In this document: in pieces, positions 8,664 to 17,502 of the stretch
Layout of the letters: every line of letters begins with the position of its first letter
How positions within the stretch are numbered: the first letter of the stretch is position 1
Made by a program: the position numbers and the translations under genes
Assembly (NCBI RefSeq): GCF_029866485.1
Contig: NZ_CP092332.1
Span: 2,170,001-2,234,000 of the forward strand
From: Flavobacterium keumense
GTDB taxonomy: Bacteria > Bacteroidota > Bacteroidia > Flavobacteriales > Flavobacteriaceae
Reading direction: 5' to 3'
Length of the DNA stretch: 64,000 bases
The notes under the pieces: generated by a model
The model's input: only the letters and a program-made list of their open reading frames with translations
The model's database searches: none
What the model was told of the DNA's origin: nothing

Positions 8664-9593
8664 TTAGTTGTGATTGACTTTATTAATTTTTCCTATAAGT
8701 TGTTCTTTCCAATTTGTCCATTGGTACTTCCGAGCAAAAAGCACAAGCAAGATAGGAAAAATTACAACAACAGGCAACAGCACATCTATCAGACTGCTTG
8801 GATTAGAAACGTCTTTCAAAATAGCATACGTTTGAAAAGCCGACCAATCGGAAGTGACCAGTACCGCTCCAATAAAATTATTGGCAAAATGAAATCCCAA
8901 AGCCAGCTCCATTCCTTCATCCATTAAAGTACAAATTCCAAGAAACAAACCTGTACCTATATAATAAATTAAAATGCTGTAGCCCATTTTATCCACTTCG
9001 GGATTAGCGATGTGGAGCAAGCCAAAAATCAAAGAAGTCATCAATAAGGGAAACCATTTATTGTGTGCTAAATTGCCAAAACCTTGCATCAAATACCCTC
9101 TAAAAATCAATTCTTCACTCCCTATTTGAAAAGGAAACAACACCAATCCTATTGCGAATAATATTAAAAAAGGAACCCCCTGAAATTGAAGGACAAAATC
9201 TTCTGGATGTAAAACGTAAAAGACGGTGGTACTTCCTATTGTAAAAGCTGCCCAAATTGAAAAAGAAAAACCCACTCTTTTCCAGTCGATACTTGCTCTA
9301 GAAGTGATAATAGATAGTAGCGATTGATGGTGTAGGTTGCGAAGTACAAAATAGATTCCGCCAAATACAAACACAAATGAAAAAAGCAACAAAAACAAAG
9401 TAAAATTGGGTTCTAAAAAATGCATCATTGCTGCATTCGAATCGGGGTATTTTTTCTTGTGTACCAAGGTTTCGTACAAAATCCCCATCAATAAAGGAAG
9501 CTGTCCAATTAGCGAAGCGCCAAAAAGCAAGACCGAACCAAAGAGGTATTTCCAAAATTTGTTTTCTGACCGTATTCCTTGTTCTATAAACAT
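8664..9593 (-). CDS. CPBP family intramembrane glutamic/metallo-endopeptidase
   Basis: The 309-residue integral membrane protein has about eight hydrophobic segments. Residues 150-200 hold the CPBP (CAAX protease/Abi) signature: SEELIFRGYLMQGF with E160, E161 and R165, then IFGLLHIANPE with His194, and a later GFHFANNFIGA with the second histidine and asparagine. The family includes the type II CAAX prenyl protease and several bacteriocin-immunity or stress proteins; the substrate cannot be told here. All catalytic residues of the family are present. The gene precedes menE by 11 bp, which suggests one transcript but not a shared pathway. Confidence 0.88.
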   Translation of the reverse strand: MFIEQGIRSENKFWKYLFGSVLLFGASLIGQLPLLMGILYETLVHKKKYPDSNAAMMHFLEPNFTLFLLLFSFVFVFGGIYFVLRNLHHQSLLSIITSRASIDWKRVGFSFSIWAAFTIGSTTVFYVLHPEDFVLQFQGVPFLILFAIGLVLFPFQIGSEELIFRGYLMQGFGNLAHNKWFPLLMTSLIFGLLHIANPEVDKMGYSILIYYIGTGLFLGICTLMDEGMELALGFHFANNFIGAVLVTSDWSAFQTYAILKDVSNPSSLIDVLLPVVVIFPILLVLFARKYQWTNWKEQLIGKINKVNHN

Positions 9594-9671
9594 CGTGTAA
9601 TTGAAAGTTTCACAGCTCTAAAATACGTTTTTAATTGCAATTTTCTTTACTTCGCGAAAAATTTAAAACCG

Positions 9672-10013
9672 ATGATACAAATATACCATAACCCACGTTG
9701 TGGAAAGTCAAGAAATTGTTTAGCATTTGTTACTGAAAAAGAAACAGAGGTAACAATCATCAAATATCTTGAAAATCCTCCGTCAGAGAAAGAAATCAAA
9801 GAGGTACTGCAAAAGCTGAACTTCAAACCCATTCAATTGGTTAGAACAAAAGAAAGTATTTGGATAGAAAACTATAAAAATAAAACCCTAACTGATGATG
9901 CTATCATTCAAGCCATGGCAGAACATCCCATACTAATCGAAAGACCTATAGTAATTAAAGGCGATAAAGCCATCATTGGAAGAATACCTGAAGAGGTGGC
10001 TCAATTTATCTAA
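9672..10013 (+). CDS. ArsC/Spx-family thioredoxin-fold reductase
   Basis: The 113-residue protein is cytoplasmic with a thioredoxin fold. The N-terminus MIQIYHNPRCGKSRN carries a single redox cysteine (Cys10) in the HNPRCxxSR context of glutaredoxin-dependent arsenate reductases. The family's later segment NPPSEKEIKEVLQKL and the C-terminal LIERPIVIKGDKAIIGRIPEEV, with the substrate-anion arginine in ERP, are also present. These are features of real ArsC rather than Spx, but related proteins with other roles exist and no ars genes are nearby. The start is ATG 9672; a longer open frame from 9579 would overlap the divergent CPBP gene and is not needed. Confidence 0.85.
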   Translation: MIQIYHNPRCGKSRNCLAFVTEKETEVTIIKYLENPPSEKEIKEVLQKLNFKPIQLVRTKESIWIENYKNKTLTDDAIIQAMAEHPILIERPIVIKGDKAIIGRIPEEVAQFI

Positions 10014-10036
10014 AAAAGTAATATTAACTTTTTTTT
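10012..10036 (+). terminator. Weak A/T-rich terminator after the ArsC-family gene
   Basis: AAAAAAGT pairs with ACTTTTTT across a short AT loop, followed by T residues. It overlaps the ArsC stop codon. The stem has only one G-C pair, so the call is tentative. Confidence 0.35.
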
Positions 10037-10102
10037 ATGATTTATGAGATGTAACCTTTTAGATGTTTACAAGTCTAAATGAAGTAATTAAAATCACTAT
10101 TA

Positions 10103-12559
10103 ATGAAAAAAATAAATGCAATTGCATTAATCACACTGTTTTTGAACAGCTTAACATTTTTTGGGCAACAAGCCCCTATAGCAAAATTAAAAGTAACAGG
10201 AAAAGTTATTGAAAAAACAAGCAAGCAACCTCTTGAATATGCAACGATAACACTGAGATTACCTAACAATATCAAAGCAATTTCTGGAGGAATTACTAAT
10301 AACAAAGGAGAATTTTCTGCCGAGGTAACCCCTGGAACCTACGATATTACCGTTGAATTTATTTCCTTTAAATCAACTGAAATCAAAGGAAAAAAAATTG
10401 ACTCCAACACTAACCTAGGTACAATTGCCCTAAGCGAAGATGCAGCGCAATTGAACGAAGTTATTGTTCGTGCTGAAAAAACAACCGTTGAAATCAAACT
10501 AGATAAAAAAGTATTCAATGTTGGAAACGATTTAATGGTAAAAGGAGGAACAGTTAGTGATGTACTTTCTAACATTCCATCGGTATCAGTTGACGTAGAA
10601 GGAAACGTTAGTCTGAGAGGAAACGACAATGTGAAAATTTTAATTGATGGAAGACCATCCAATGCCATAAACATCACCGAAGCATTGCGAATTATCCCCG
10701 CAGACGCTATTGATAAGGTTGAAGTGATCACCAATCCATCGGCACGTTATGATGCAGAAGGCGGTGGTGGTATTTTAAACATTGTCCTTAAAAAGGGAAA
10801 AAACCAAGGTTTTAATGGTACTTTTATTGCTAACGGTGGTATGCCTGACAATAACGGATTGAGTGGTACTATCAATTATAAAAATAAAAAAGTAAGTTTA
10901 TTTAGTACGCAAGGGTATAGCTTTAGAAGCAATCCTGGAAATATGATTAATGAAACTACTTATTTTAATTCGGATAATTCAATCCGAAATAGTATTGTTG
11001 AACCAAGAGAAAATGAACGTTTTGGGAAAGGATATAATGGTAATTTTGGTATTGAATTAGCATTCGATAAAAAAACTACTTGGACTAATACAATTAATTA
11101 CAGAAACAATAATGGAAACAACACTGATTATGTTTTCCAAAAATATTATACCGCTTTAAATACGTATGATTACACTAAAAATCGTACCAATAGAGAAGGG
11201 AGCGATTCTGAAAATATAGAATATACTACGAATTTTACTAAAAATTTCAAAAAAGAAGGACATAAATTCACTATAGATGGTTCAATATCAACTAATAATG
11301 ATGACACAGCTGCTATAGTAACAGAAACAGGAACTAACACTAGTGTTACAAAACTTGACAACACTATTAATAATCAAAAGCAAAACAGAGTATTAGTACA
11401 AAGTGATTATGTTTTACCTTTAGGAAAAGGGAGTCAATTTGAAGCGGGATATCGTGGTGACTTTTCAAAACTAGTCACTGACTATCAAGTTAAAAATGAT
11501 GGGATAATCAACCCTAACTTTACTAATGTATTAGAGTATAAAGAAAAAGTAAACGCCTTATATACTCAATACGGATTCAAACAAAATAAACTTTCTGTAC
11601 TATTAGGAATGCGTTACGAAGATTCTAATATAGAAATCAATCAATTAGCTACGAGTGATTACAATACTAAAAAATACGGCAACTTTTTTCCAAGCGCATT
11701 CTTTACTTACGAGCTTTCAGATAAAAGTAGTACTTCTATTAGCTATAGCAGACGTATTCAAAGACCAAGAGGACGTATGTTAAATCCATTTAGCAATTTA
11801 TCGAGTAACATCAATATTTTTGTTGGGAACCCAGATTTAAATCCTGCAATGACTGATGCTATTGATTTTGGGTATATCAAACGATGGACAAAATTAACTT
11901 TGAGTAGCTCATTATATTACAATAAAACTACTGATGTATTCCAAATGGCACGAAGAGAGTCGGGGAATTTTGTTAACGGAACTCCTATCATTATTACCTC
12001 ACCTATCAATGTTGCAACAGAATTTAGAACCGGATTTGAGTTTACTCTGAATTATTCGCCATACAAGTGGTGGAAATTAAATTCTAATTTTAACTTTTTC
12101 CAAAGCGATACTAGAGGCAATTTTGTTTATACCAATTTTAATAATGTAGTAGTAACTCAAAATTTTGATAAAATTACTTCGTCTTGGTTCAGCCGCTTAA
12201 CTTCTAAAATAACACTTCCTTCTAAAATTGATTGGCAAACCAACTTAATGTATATGGGAGGTCAGTCCAACGCACAAGGAAGAGTGTTAGGTAATTTTAG
12301 TGCTAATTTAGCCTTTAGCAAAGATGTATTAAAAGACAAAGGTACAATTGCTTTTAATGTCAATGATGTCTTCAACGGTCGTAAACGAATCATGGAAACT
12401 TACTTACCTGGGGTACTCAGTTCAAGAGCAGAAATGCAATGGCGCATTCGACAAGTTACCCTTTCATTTACCTATCGTTTCAACAAAACGAAAAACGAAA
12501 GAGAAAGACAGCCTAAGAAAATGAATGACAACGGTAGTGAAATGGAATTCCAAGGATAA
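10103..12559 (+). CDS. TonB-dependent receptor-like outer-membrane protein (OMP_b-brl_3 type)
   Basis: The 818-residue protein starts with a signal peptide (MKKINAIALITLFLNSLTFFGQQ). Residues 28-115 form a carboxypeptidase-regulatory-like domain (KVTGKVIEKTSKQPLEYATITL). The plug domain follows at about 130-235, with DVLSNIPSVSVDVEGNVSLR, NVKILIDGRPSN and IPADAIDKVEVITNPSARYD, then GGGGILNIVLKK, which opens the barrel. The rest is beta-strand-rich and ends in the TYRFNKTK... region with a short polar tail. This class of Bacteroidetes receptor lacks a partner SusD and its ligand is unknown; small peptides or metals are both possible. It stands alone and is followed by a strong bidirectional terminator. 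Confidence 0.88.
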   Translation: MKKINAIALITLFLNSLTFFGQQAPIAKLKVTGKVIEKTSKQPLEYATITLRLPNNIKAISGGITNNKGEFSAEVTPGTYDITVEFISFKSTEIKGKKIDSNTNLGTIALSEDAAQLNEVIVRAEKTTVEIKLDKKVFNVGNDLMVKGGTVSDVLSNIPSVSVDVEGNVSLRGNDNVKILIDGRPSNAINITEALRIIPADAIDKVEVITNPSARYDAEGGGGILNIVLKKGKNQGFNGTFIANGGMPDNNGLSGTINYKNKKVSLFSTQGYSFRSNPGNMINETTYFNSDNSIRNSIVEPRENERFGKGYNGNFGIELAFDKKTTWTNTINYRNNNGNNTDYVFQKYYTALNTYDYTKNRTNREGSDSENIEYTTNFTKNFKKEGHKFTIDGSISTNNDDTAAIVTETGTNTSVTKLDNTINNQKQNRVLVQSDYVLPLGKGSQFEAGYRGDFSKLVTDYQVKNDGIINPNFTNVLEYKEKVNALYTQYGFKQNKLSVLLGMRYEDSNIEINQLATSDYNTKKYGNFFPSAFFTYELSDKSSTSISYSRRIQRPRGRMLNPFSNLSSNINIFVGNPDLNPAMTDAIDFGYIKRWTKLTLSSSLYYNKTTDVFQMARRESGNFVNGTPIIITSPINVATEFRTGFEFTLNYSPYKWWKLNSNFNFFQSDTRGNFVYTNFNNVVVTQNFDKITSSWFSRLTSKITLPSKIDWQTNLMYMGGQSNAQGRVLGNFSANLAFSKDVLKDKGTIAFNVNDVFNGRKRIMETYLPGVLSSRAEMQWRIRQVTLSFTYRFNKTKNERERQPKKMNDNGSEMEFQG

Positions 12560-12583
12560 TCTTTAAATTAAATACTAGAAATA

Positions 12584-12611
12584 AAAAAAGCTCCAATTTG
12601 GAGCTTTTTTA
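12584..12611. terminator. Bidirectional rho-independent terminator
   Basis: AAAAAAGCTCC, a short AATTT centre and GGAGCTTTTTT form a nearly perfect palindrome with T runs on both strands. It separates the TonB receptor (plus) from the convergent small membrane protein gene (minus). Confidence 0.85.
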
Positions 12612-12629
12612 TTGTTGAAAACAATCAAT

Positions 12630-12800
12630 TTAAGCTGATTGTTCTTCTTGCTTTTTTGCTTTCTTTTCTTTGTAAGCTTCCCAAGAAGCACCACCTACCC
12701 AGTATGACACGAATCCAACTAAGAAAAACATTAGCCAGAATCCCATAGTCAAAATGGTTAAGAAAAGTAAAAAGCCTAAATACTGTGAAAAAGTAAACAT
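12630..12800 (-). CDS. Small membrane protein, 56 aa
   Basis: An ATG at 12800 opens 56 codons ending at TAA 12630-12632. The product starts MFTFSQYLGFLLFLTILTM, has one or two hydrophobic segments over residues 8-35 (MGFWLMFFLVGFVSYW), then GGASWEAYKEKKAKKQEEQ, a strongly charged cytoplasmic-type tail. A membrane span followed by a Lys/Glu tail is what a real small protein looks like. The overlapping 68-codon frame (12625-12831) has no such order and is a shadow. It lies right before the shared terminator. Function unknown. Confidence 0.75.
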   Translation of the reverse strand: MFTFSQYLGFLLFLTILTMGFWLMFFLVGFVSYWVGGASWEAYKEKKAKKQEEQSA

Positions 12801-12945
12801 ATTTTCCGGAATTTGTTTGTATACAGTACAAATGTAAGTTTAATATTTTGGCTTAGCAACAAAAAGTATAAAAACTACATAATCTCTAGATAAAAAAAGG
12901 AATAATACAATAAAAAATAGTGATAAACAAGCAATTAACATTCAA

Positions 12946-14013
12946 CTATAGACGAGCCTTAGTCAGTATTTCTTGCGAATCTGAACTAAAAAAAGCAGGA
13001 AAAACAACATCAATTAAAAACTTTCCGTACTGCTCACTTGCCATTTGAGGCAACTCAACAGCTCCATAAGGTGTTGCTACAACCACAATAGCTGCCGGAT
13101 GGAACAAATCAACTTCTTTATTCTCAATAGGTAAATAGCCATAAAAAGGTGCTTCATTATTCGATTGACGCACTGTACAAGCTAATTGATTTGAAGGCTC
13201 AGGAGCCAAATCTACCACTACTTTAAGTTTACAATCTGTAACTTGCAAACAGCTTGAAGATAATACCACCGGAGAATCATTCAATTGAGCATTTGTAATG
13301 AGAATATCGGTTAATTTAGTATACGAATCTAAATGGATTAAGTCCTCTTCGACTACACAATTAAACACTGCTTGAGCATAATTTTTAGTAAGAAAATCGG
13401 TCTTACCAACCTCTTTTATTTTCAATGCCTTCATCACTGTTTTAATGCCTAAGGTCATTTGTTCATTAGCTATAATAGCAATCTTTAACGGAGGTAAAAC
13501 GGGACGTTTCAAATAAGTGATTATACTACTCACGTCCAAAAAAGTAGCCACAGGTGGCAATTTAAATAATTCGAATTTGATTCCAAAAGCACGAAACGCA
13601 TTATAAGCTCCTACTATTCCAACGATTTCATCAAAATCAATTCCAGGGTTAGTTGCTTCCCAATTTGCACTATCATACAAATAGCTGTTTCTGCTTGCAA
13701 CAGCTTGCTGATGTGCTTGGTACTTTAAAGGATTTTTTAGCGATTCTAGGAAAAATAAATAAGAAGTATTAGCCTTAAAATCGGTTGCTGCAATAGGAGT
13801 TATGCCAATCAATACATCGCAACTCGAACAAGTTTTTGTTACCAATACTCCTTTATTTTGATATTCCTCATCCGAAAAAATGCGTTCTGAATCGCTTTCT
13901 ATTTCAAATTGCGCTTCAGAATATTTTTGCTGTACATAAGCCAATTGATCTGGAGATAAGGCCACTCTTCTATCAGTAACCGTATTTGTTTCTTTTAAAA
14001 TTCCGAATTTCAT
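12946..14013 (-). CDS. AlaDH/PNT-family protein (alanine or saccharopine dehydrogenase-like), degenerate nucleotide motif
   Basis: The 355-residue protein opens MKFGILKETNTVTDRRVALS, the N-terminal signature of the alanine dehydrogenase/transhydrogenase/saccharopine dehydrogenase superfamily. It keeps the RRVALSP arginine region and CDVLIGI. In active relatives the NAD-binding Rossmann turn reads GxGxxG at the centre of the chain; here the matching place (about residues 178-195) reads IAIIANEQMTLGIKTVM, with only one of the glycines. The catalytic histidine region is also altered (LYDSANWE). It may be a non-catalytic or highly diverged member. It sits alone and divergent from the serine hydrolase gene. 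The exact enzyme name should not be trusted. Confidence 0.65.
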   Translation of the reverse strand: MKFGILKETNTVTDRRVALSPDQLAYVQQKYSEAQFEIESDSERIFSDEEYQNKGVLVTKTCSSCDVLIGITPIAATDFKANTSYLFFLESLKNPLKYQAHQQAVASRNSYLYDSANWEATNPGIDFDEIVGIVGAYNAFRAFGIKFELFKLPPVATFLDVSSIITYLKRPVLPPLKIAIIANEQMTLGIKTVMKALKIKEVGKTDFLTKNYAQAVFNCVVEEDLIHLDSYTKLTDILITNAQLNDSPVVLSSSCLQVTDCKLKVVVDLAPEPSNQLACTVRQSNNEAPFYGYLPIENKEVDLFHPAAIVVVATPYGAVELPQMASEQYGKFLIDVVFPAFFSSDSQEILTKARL

Positions 14014-14207
14014 ACTGTCTATTTCTCTTAATCTTCTTTCTTTTGAAAAGAAAATTCTGCTTTTTTAGGCATTTTTATAGTTGTTTTTCTCTTTGTTTAA
14101 AAATGAGAGTTATTGACACCCAATAAAATACCATTTTAATAACATTGGATTGTGGATAAAAAGTTACTGATAATCGAAAAAAAGCGCTAAAAAAACAATG
14201 GATTCGA

Positions 14208-14215
14208 TATATTTG
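14208..14215 (+). promoter_or_regulatory. Putative -7 box (TATATTTG) for the serine hydrolase gene
   Basis: TAnnTTTG match 21 nt before the ATG at 14237, in the 223-bp divergent intergenic region. Confidence 0.4.
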
Positions 14216-14236
14216 TGACATAAGTACCACACCAAA

Positions 14237-15436
14237 ATGAACTATTTTAAGAAAGCAAATATACTACAAATACTGGTTCTGTCTCTCGTGTTCAACGCTT
14301 GCGGAAAAGACCAAGAAGAATCCGATGTTAAAGACTCCGAATTACCTGAAAATGTATTACCTAAGATGAAACCTTTGGTAAATGAGGCTCCTCTTGACGA
14401 GGCATACATTAAAACAACCCGACAAAAAATTGCTCATTTTTATAATAAAAACTGGCCTGGAAAAAGTGCTAATGGGGCTTTTTTAGTTGCCAAAAATGGA
14501 CAAATCATTTTTGAAAAATACGATGGATTGGCTAATTTTAGCAAAAAAGATTCCATTACCCCTAACACTCCTTTACATATTGCTTCTGTGAGTAAAGTAT
14601 TGACTGCCACCGCAATTTTAAAATTAGTCAATGCCAATCGACTTAAATTAGACCAAAAAGTAAATACCATATTGAAGGAGTTTCCTTTTCCTGATGTGAC
14701 TGTTCGAATGTTACTCAACCACCGAAGCGGATTGCGTAATTATGCTTACTTCACCGATAGAAATGACGGTGTTTGGGACCGACACAACCGATTGAGCAAT
14801 CAAGACATTCTAACACTTTTAGCAACTAAAAATATTGGCTTAGAATCTCGAACTAATACCCGCTTTGCTTATTGTAATACCAATTATGCAATGCTGGCAC
14901 TCATTATCGAAAAAATTACTAAAAAAAGGTATAAAGAAGTTATGACCGAAATGATTTTTAAACCGTTAGGTATGACCAACACCTTTGTTTTTGATTATGA
15001 AAAAGATAAAGACCGCATTGTACCTTCATACAAAGCAAATCGCGTTGAAATAGGAAAAGATTACCTAGACGAAGTCTATGGGGATAAAAATATCTACTCT
15101 ACCGTCAGGGATTTATTGAAATTTGACCGCGCACGAAATCGAAAAGATTTCTTAGAACCTGAATTGGCTAAACAAGTGTATGTAGGCTACAGTAACGAAA
15201 AAGAAGGTGAAAAAAATTATGGATTGGGTATCCGAATGATTAATTGGAAAACAGGTCAAAATTTCTACTTTCACAATGGATGGTGGCATGGCAATACTTC
15301 AGCCTATATTACACTACCTAAAGAACAAGTAACAATTATTGCTTTGTCTAACAAGATGAATAAAAGTACATACAATGTAAAAAAAGTAGCTCCCTTGTTT
15401 GGCGACTATCCTTTTGAAACCGATACGGAAGAATAA
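14237..15436 (+). CDS. Serine hydrolase lipoprotein, class C beta-lactamase/DD-peptidase fold
   Basis: The 399-residue protein has a lipoprotein signal (hydrophobic core VLSLVFNAC, with Cys22 as the lipidation site). It is followed by GKDQEESDVKD, an acidic stretch that resembles the surface-export signals reported for Bacteroidetes lipoproteins. The penicillin-binding/beta-lactamase fold motifs are the SxxK box SVSK at residues 117-120 and a YxN box YCN at 212-214. A third box is probable in HNGWWHGNTSAY near residue 360. Members act as D-alanyl-D-alanine carboxypeptidases, esterases or peptidases; the substrate is not predictable. It stands as a single gene before the heptamer repeat and tmRNA. 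Confidence 0.87.
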   Translation: MNYFKKANILQILVLSLVFNACGKDQEESDVKDSELPENVLPKMKPLVNEAPLDEAYIKTTRQKIAHFYNKNWPGKSANGAFLVAKNGQIIFEKYDGLANFSKKDSITPNTPLHIASVSKVLTATAILKLVNANRLKLDQKVNTILKEFPFPDVTVRMLLNHRSGLRNYAYFTDRNDGVWDRHNRLSNQDILTLLATKNIGLESRTNTRFAYCNTNYAMLALIIEKITKKRYKEVMTEMIFKPLGMTNTFVFDYEKDKDRIVPSYKANRVEIGKDYLDEVYGDKNIYSTVRDLLKFDRARNRKDFLEPELAKQVYVGYSNEKEGEKNYGLGIRMINWKTGQNFYFHNGWWHGNTSAYITLPKEQVTIIALSNKMNKSTYNVKKVAPLFGDYPFETDTEE

Positions 15437-15443
15437 TTCGAGG

Positions 15444-15492
15444 TACGATATACGATATACGATATACGATTTACGATATACGATTTACGATT
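15444..15492 (+). repeat. Heptamer tandem repeat TACGATW, seven copies
   Basis: Seven perfect-length units read TACGATA x3, TACGATT, TACGATA, TACGATT x2, with an eighth degenerate unit (TGGGATT) to 15499. The array lies between the serine hydrolase stop codon and the tmRNA promoter. Confidence 0.9.
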
Positions 15493-15541
15493 TGGGATTT
15501 GAAGTACACAAATCAATTCATTTTTATCTTTAAAAAAGATG

Positions 15542-15549
15542 TAACTTTG
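15542..15549 (+). promoter_or_regulatory. Putative -7 box (TAACTTTG) for tmRNA
   Basis: TAnnTTTG match 47 nt before the first paired base of the tmRNA, leaving room for a short 5' leader removed by RNase P. Confidence 0.5.
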
Positions 15550-15595
15550 CCAGGCAATTTTTGAACGATTATTGACTATTCAATACATCATGTAT

Positions 15596-15989
15596 GGGGT
15601 CGACTGGTTTTGACAGCAAGTCGAATTGAAAAGTAAGCAGGTCGAGAACTGGAGTAATTCTCGTTAATAAAAGGCTTCAAACATTTTAAACGGCGAAGGA
15701 AACTACGCTCTTGCTGCATAATCCGAATCATAGTAAGATTAGCCTCGTCCTACAAGGTAGGAAAGCAGGATTCTCCTCAAAGGCTTTGGTTTATAGCATT
15801 TGACCCAGGGGAATCGTAAAGATAAACCTAGAGTACGGCAAGTTTCGGGTGGTACTTGAAAAATAAGAAACTAAGTGTTTTGTGGTTGTTTCTGGCCTAG
15901 CAAAACATCGAAAATCCAATCAGGAAATAAGCCTGTAGAAAGCTCTTTAGTTGCTTGTTTGGACCCGGGTTCGATTCCCGGCGACTCCA
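15596..15989 (+). ncRNA. ssrA: Transfer-messenger RNA (tmRNA)
   Basis: tmRNA rescues stalled ribosomes and tags the incomplete protein. The 5' end GGGGTCGACTGG pairs with the 3' end CGACTCC to form the acceptor stem (seven pairs, one G-U), with discriminator A at 15989. The T arm and loop are GGACCCGGGTTCGATTCCCG. The tag frame near 15690-15722 reads GEGNYALAA then TAA, which ends in the ALAA degron usual for this RNA. The bases after the discriminator are CTA rather than CCA, so the CCA end must be added enzymatically or was altered by insertion of the downstream element. The serine recombinase ORF overlaps its last 120 bases on the other strand. Confidence 0.95.
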
Positions 15990-17502
15990 CTAGAGTGGAC
16001 AACTCGATTTTTTTCGAAAATTGTCCACTTTTTTCTTTTCCTAAACTATTGTCTATCTGCAAGATATATCTTAAAACATCATTAATTCTAGTAGTTCGAC
16101 ATTTATTTCCGTCAAATTCAAATTTTTCAGGAAATATCGAACTTATTAGTTGCTGTTTATCTCTAATGGAAGCTTTTACATAGTGTTCTTTGAGATTGTC
16201 AAGTGCATTTATTCCGTTTTTAAGCCAGCTTAAATACTCACTGTTCACTTGTTTTATATTTTGCAATTCATCCATCAAATTTAACTTTTGACTGGAGTAT
16301 CTTGCCATTGTGTCACTATACTGCTGATGGTCTATTTTATTATCAACGAGCAAATCTTGTAATTTTTCAATTCTAGCTGACACTTCGTCTAAACTTTTTT
16401 GCAAATGAAGTTGTTTTAACTTTGAATCTTTTGAATCCGTATCAAGTAAATCTTTCACCATGAGATTGTATATTTCACTTGATTCTTTAGTAAAAGTAAA
16501 GTCTCCTAAAATACTTTCAAACGTTTCATTTACTTTATCTACAGGATAACGTTCTTTAGCACAATAGTTACAATGATAATAGAAATAATGTCTCCCTGTA
16601 GCACTCTTTGAACGGCTACCTGTCAATTTTTCTCCACATTTAGAACATGAAATCATTCCTCGTAATGGCAGCTCAATTCTCATTGACTTATAAGCAGGTA
16701 GCTTTCTAATTTTATTTGATTTCGCTAACATTTGTTGCACTTCCAAAAATAATTTTTCGGATATAAGAGCTTCGTGTATTCCATCAACAATCAACATGGG
16801 TTCTTCGTCATTTTTGGGAACTACAATTTTTCCAATATATAACGAATTGCGTAGCAACCTAGAAAAATTACTTCGGCTAATTTTTGTTCCTTTTTTATAA
16901 AGTCCCATTCGTAATTCTGCTTGCGATTTACCAATTGCAATCTGGTCAAAAATATACTGAACTACTGGAGCATCATCTGAGGGAATCATAATAGGCTTGT
17001 TTTGTTGGTCTCTTGAGTTTTTATAACCAAAAGGAGCTTGCCTACACCATCTTCCCGCTTTCAAAGAGCCTCTAATTCCTCCTCTAATCTTAATTGACCT
17101 CCTATCATTATCAATTTCAGGAATGGCTAAAAATATAGCTAGCATTGCTTTATTTTCAGGAATTTTCATATCAATGGGCTGTTCAATAGCTTGAACTTGT
17201 ACTCCATACTTTTCTAATGTGCGTAACATGACTAAAGAATCTGTCAAGTTTCTAGAAAAACGATCCCACGATGTAATTAACAATACATCGACAGCTCCTT
17301 TATTCTTCTTCACAAATTCTAAAAAACTTTGAAATTGAGGTCTATTAAAATTCTTTGCAGAATGGTCTTCTTTATAGTGCTTAACAATTAAAAGATTATT
17401 TCTTTCACAATATCTAGTGAGCTGTTCAAACTGAACATCAAGGCTATATCCTTTAGCTTGTTCATCACTACTTACTCGACACATAATCACTGCTTTTTTC
17501 AT
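15871..17502 (-). CDS. Large serine recombinase (site-specific integrase)
   Basis: The 543-residue protein has a resolvase-type catalytic domain at 1-150, with the active serine in CRVSSDEQ (Ser11 or Ser12) and the arginine region SWDRFSRNL. A recombinase domain follows (RQAPFGYKN, then LLRNSLYIGKIVVP). A zinc ribbon comes next at about 290-320 (CSKCGEKL...YHCNYCAKE), and then a coiled-coil segment. Large serine integrases insert or excise elements without needing host factors. The last ~39 residues (SPGIEPGSKQATKELSTG...) are encoded antisense to the tmRNA 3' half, so the original stop was probably lost on integration and the tail is spurious. The start overlaps the upstream small ORF by 4 bp (ATGA). 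Confidence 0.92.
   Translation of the reverse strand: MKKAVIMCRVSSDEQAKGYSLDVQFEQLTRYCERNNLLIVKHYKEDHSAKNFNRPQFQSFLEFVKKNKGAVDVLLITSWDRFSRNLTDSLVMLRTLEKYGVQVQAIEQPIDMKIPENKAMLAIFLAIPEIDNDRRSIKIRGGIRGSLKAGRWCRQAPFGYKNSRDQQNKPIMIPSDDAPVVQYIFDQIAIGKSQAELRMGLYKKGTKISRSNFSRLLRNSLYIGKIVVPKNDEEPMLIVDGIHEALISEKLFLEVQQMLAKSNKIRKLPAYKSMRIELPLRGMISCSKCGEKLTGSRSKSATGRHYFYYHCNYCAKERYPVDKVNETFESILGDFTFTKESSEIYNLMVKDLLDTDSKDSKLKQLHLQKSLDEVSARIEKLQDLLVDNKIDHQQYSDTMARYSSQKLNLMDELQNIKQVNSEYLSWLKNGINALDNLKEHYVKASIRDKQQLISSIFPEKFEFDGNKCRTTRINDVLRYILQIDNSLGKEKSGQFSKKIELSTLVESPGIEPGSKQATKELSTGLFPDWIFDVLLGQKQPQNT
15994..16036 (+). terminator. Rho-independent terminator of tmRNA
   Basis: AGTGGACAA at 15994-16002 pairs perfectly with TTGTCCACT at 16021-16029. 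Inner TCGA/TCGA pairing and a following T run complete it. It lies within the recombinase coding frame on the opposite strand. Confidence 0.8.

Noticed and set aside
9579..9671. Longer N-terminus for the ArsC-family protein
   Set aside because: It would overlap the divergent CPBP start and adds non-conserved sequence; the ATG at 9672 gives the family's usual start.
12625..12831. 68-codon minus-strand frame
   Set aside because: The neighbouring frame (12630-12800) encodes a coherent small membrane protein with a charged tail; the 68-codon frame does not.
15875..16183. 102-codon plus-strand frame over the tmRNA 3' end
   Set aside because: It runs through the T arm of tmRNA and its terminator; no start context or protein-like sequence.
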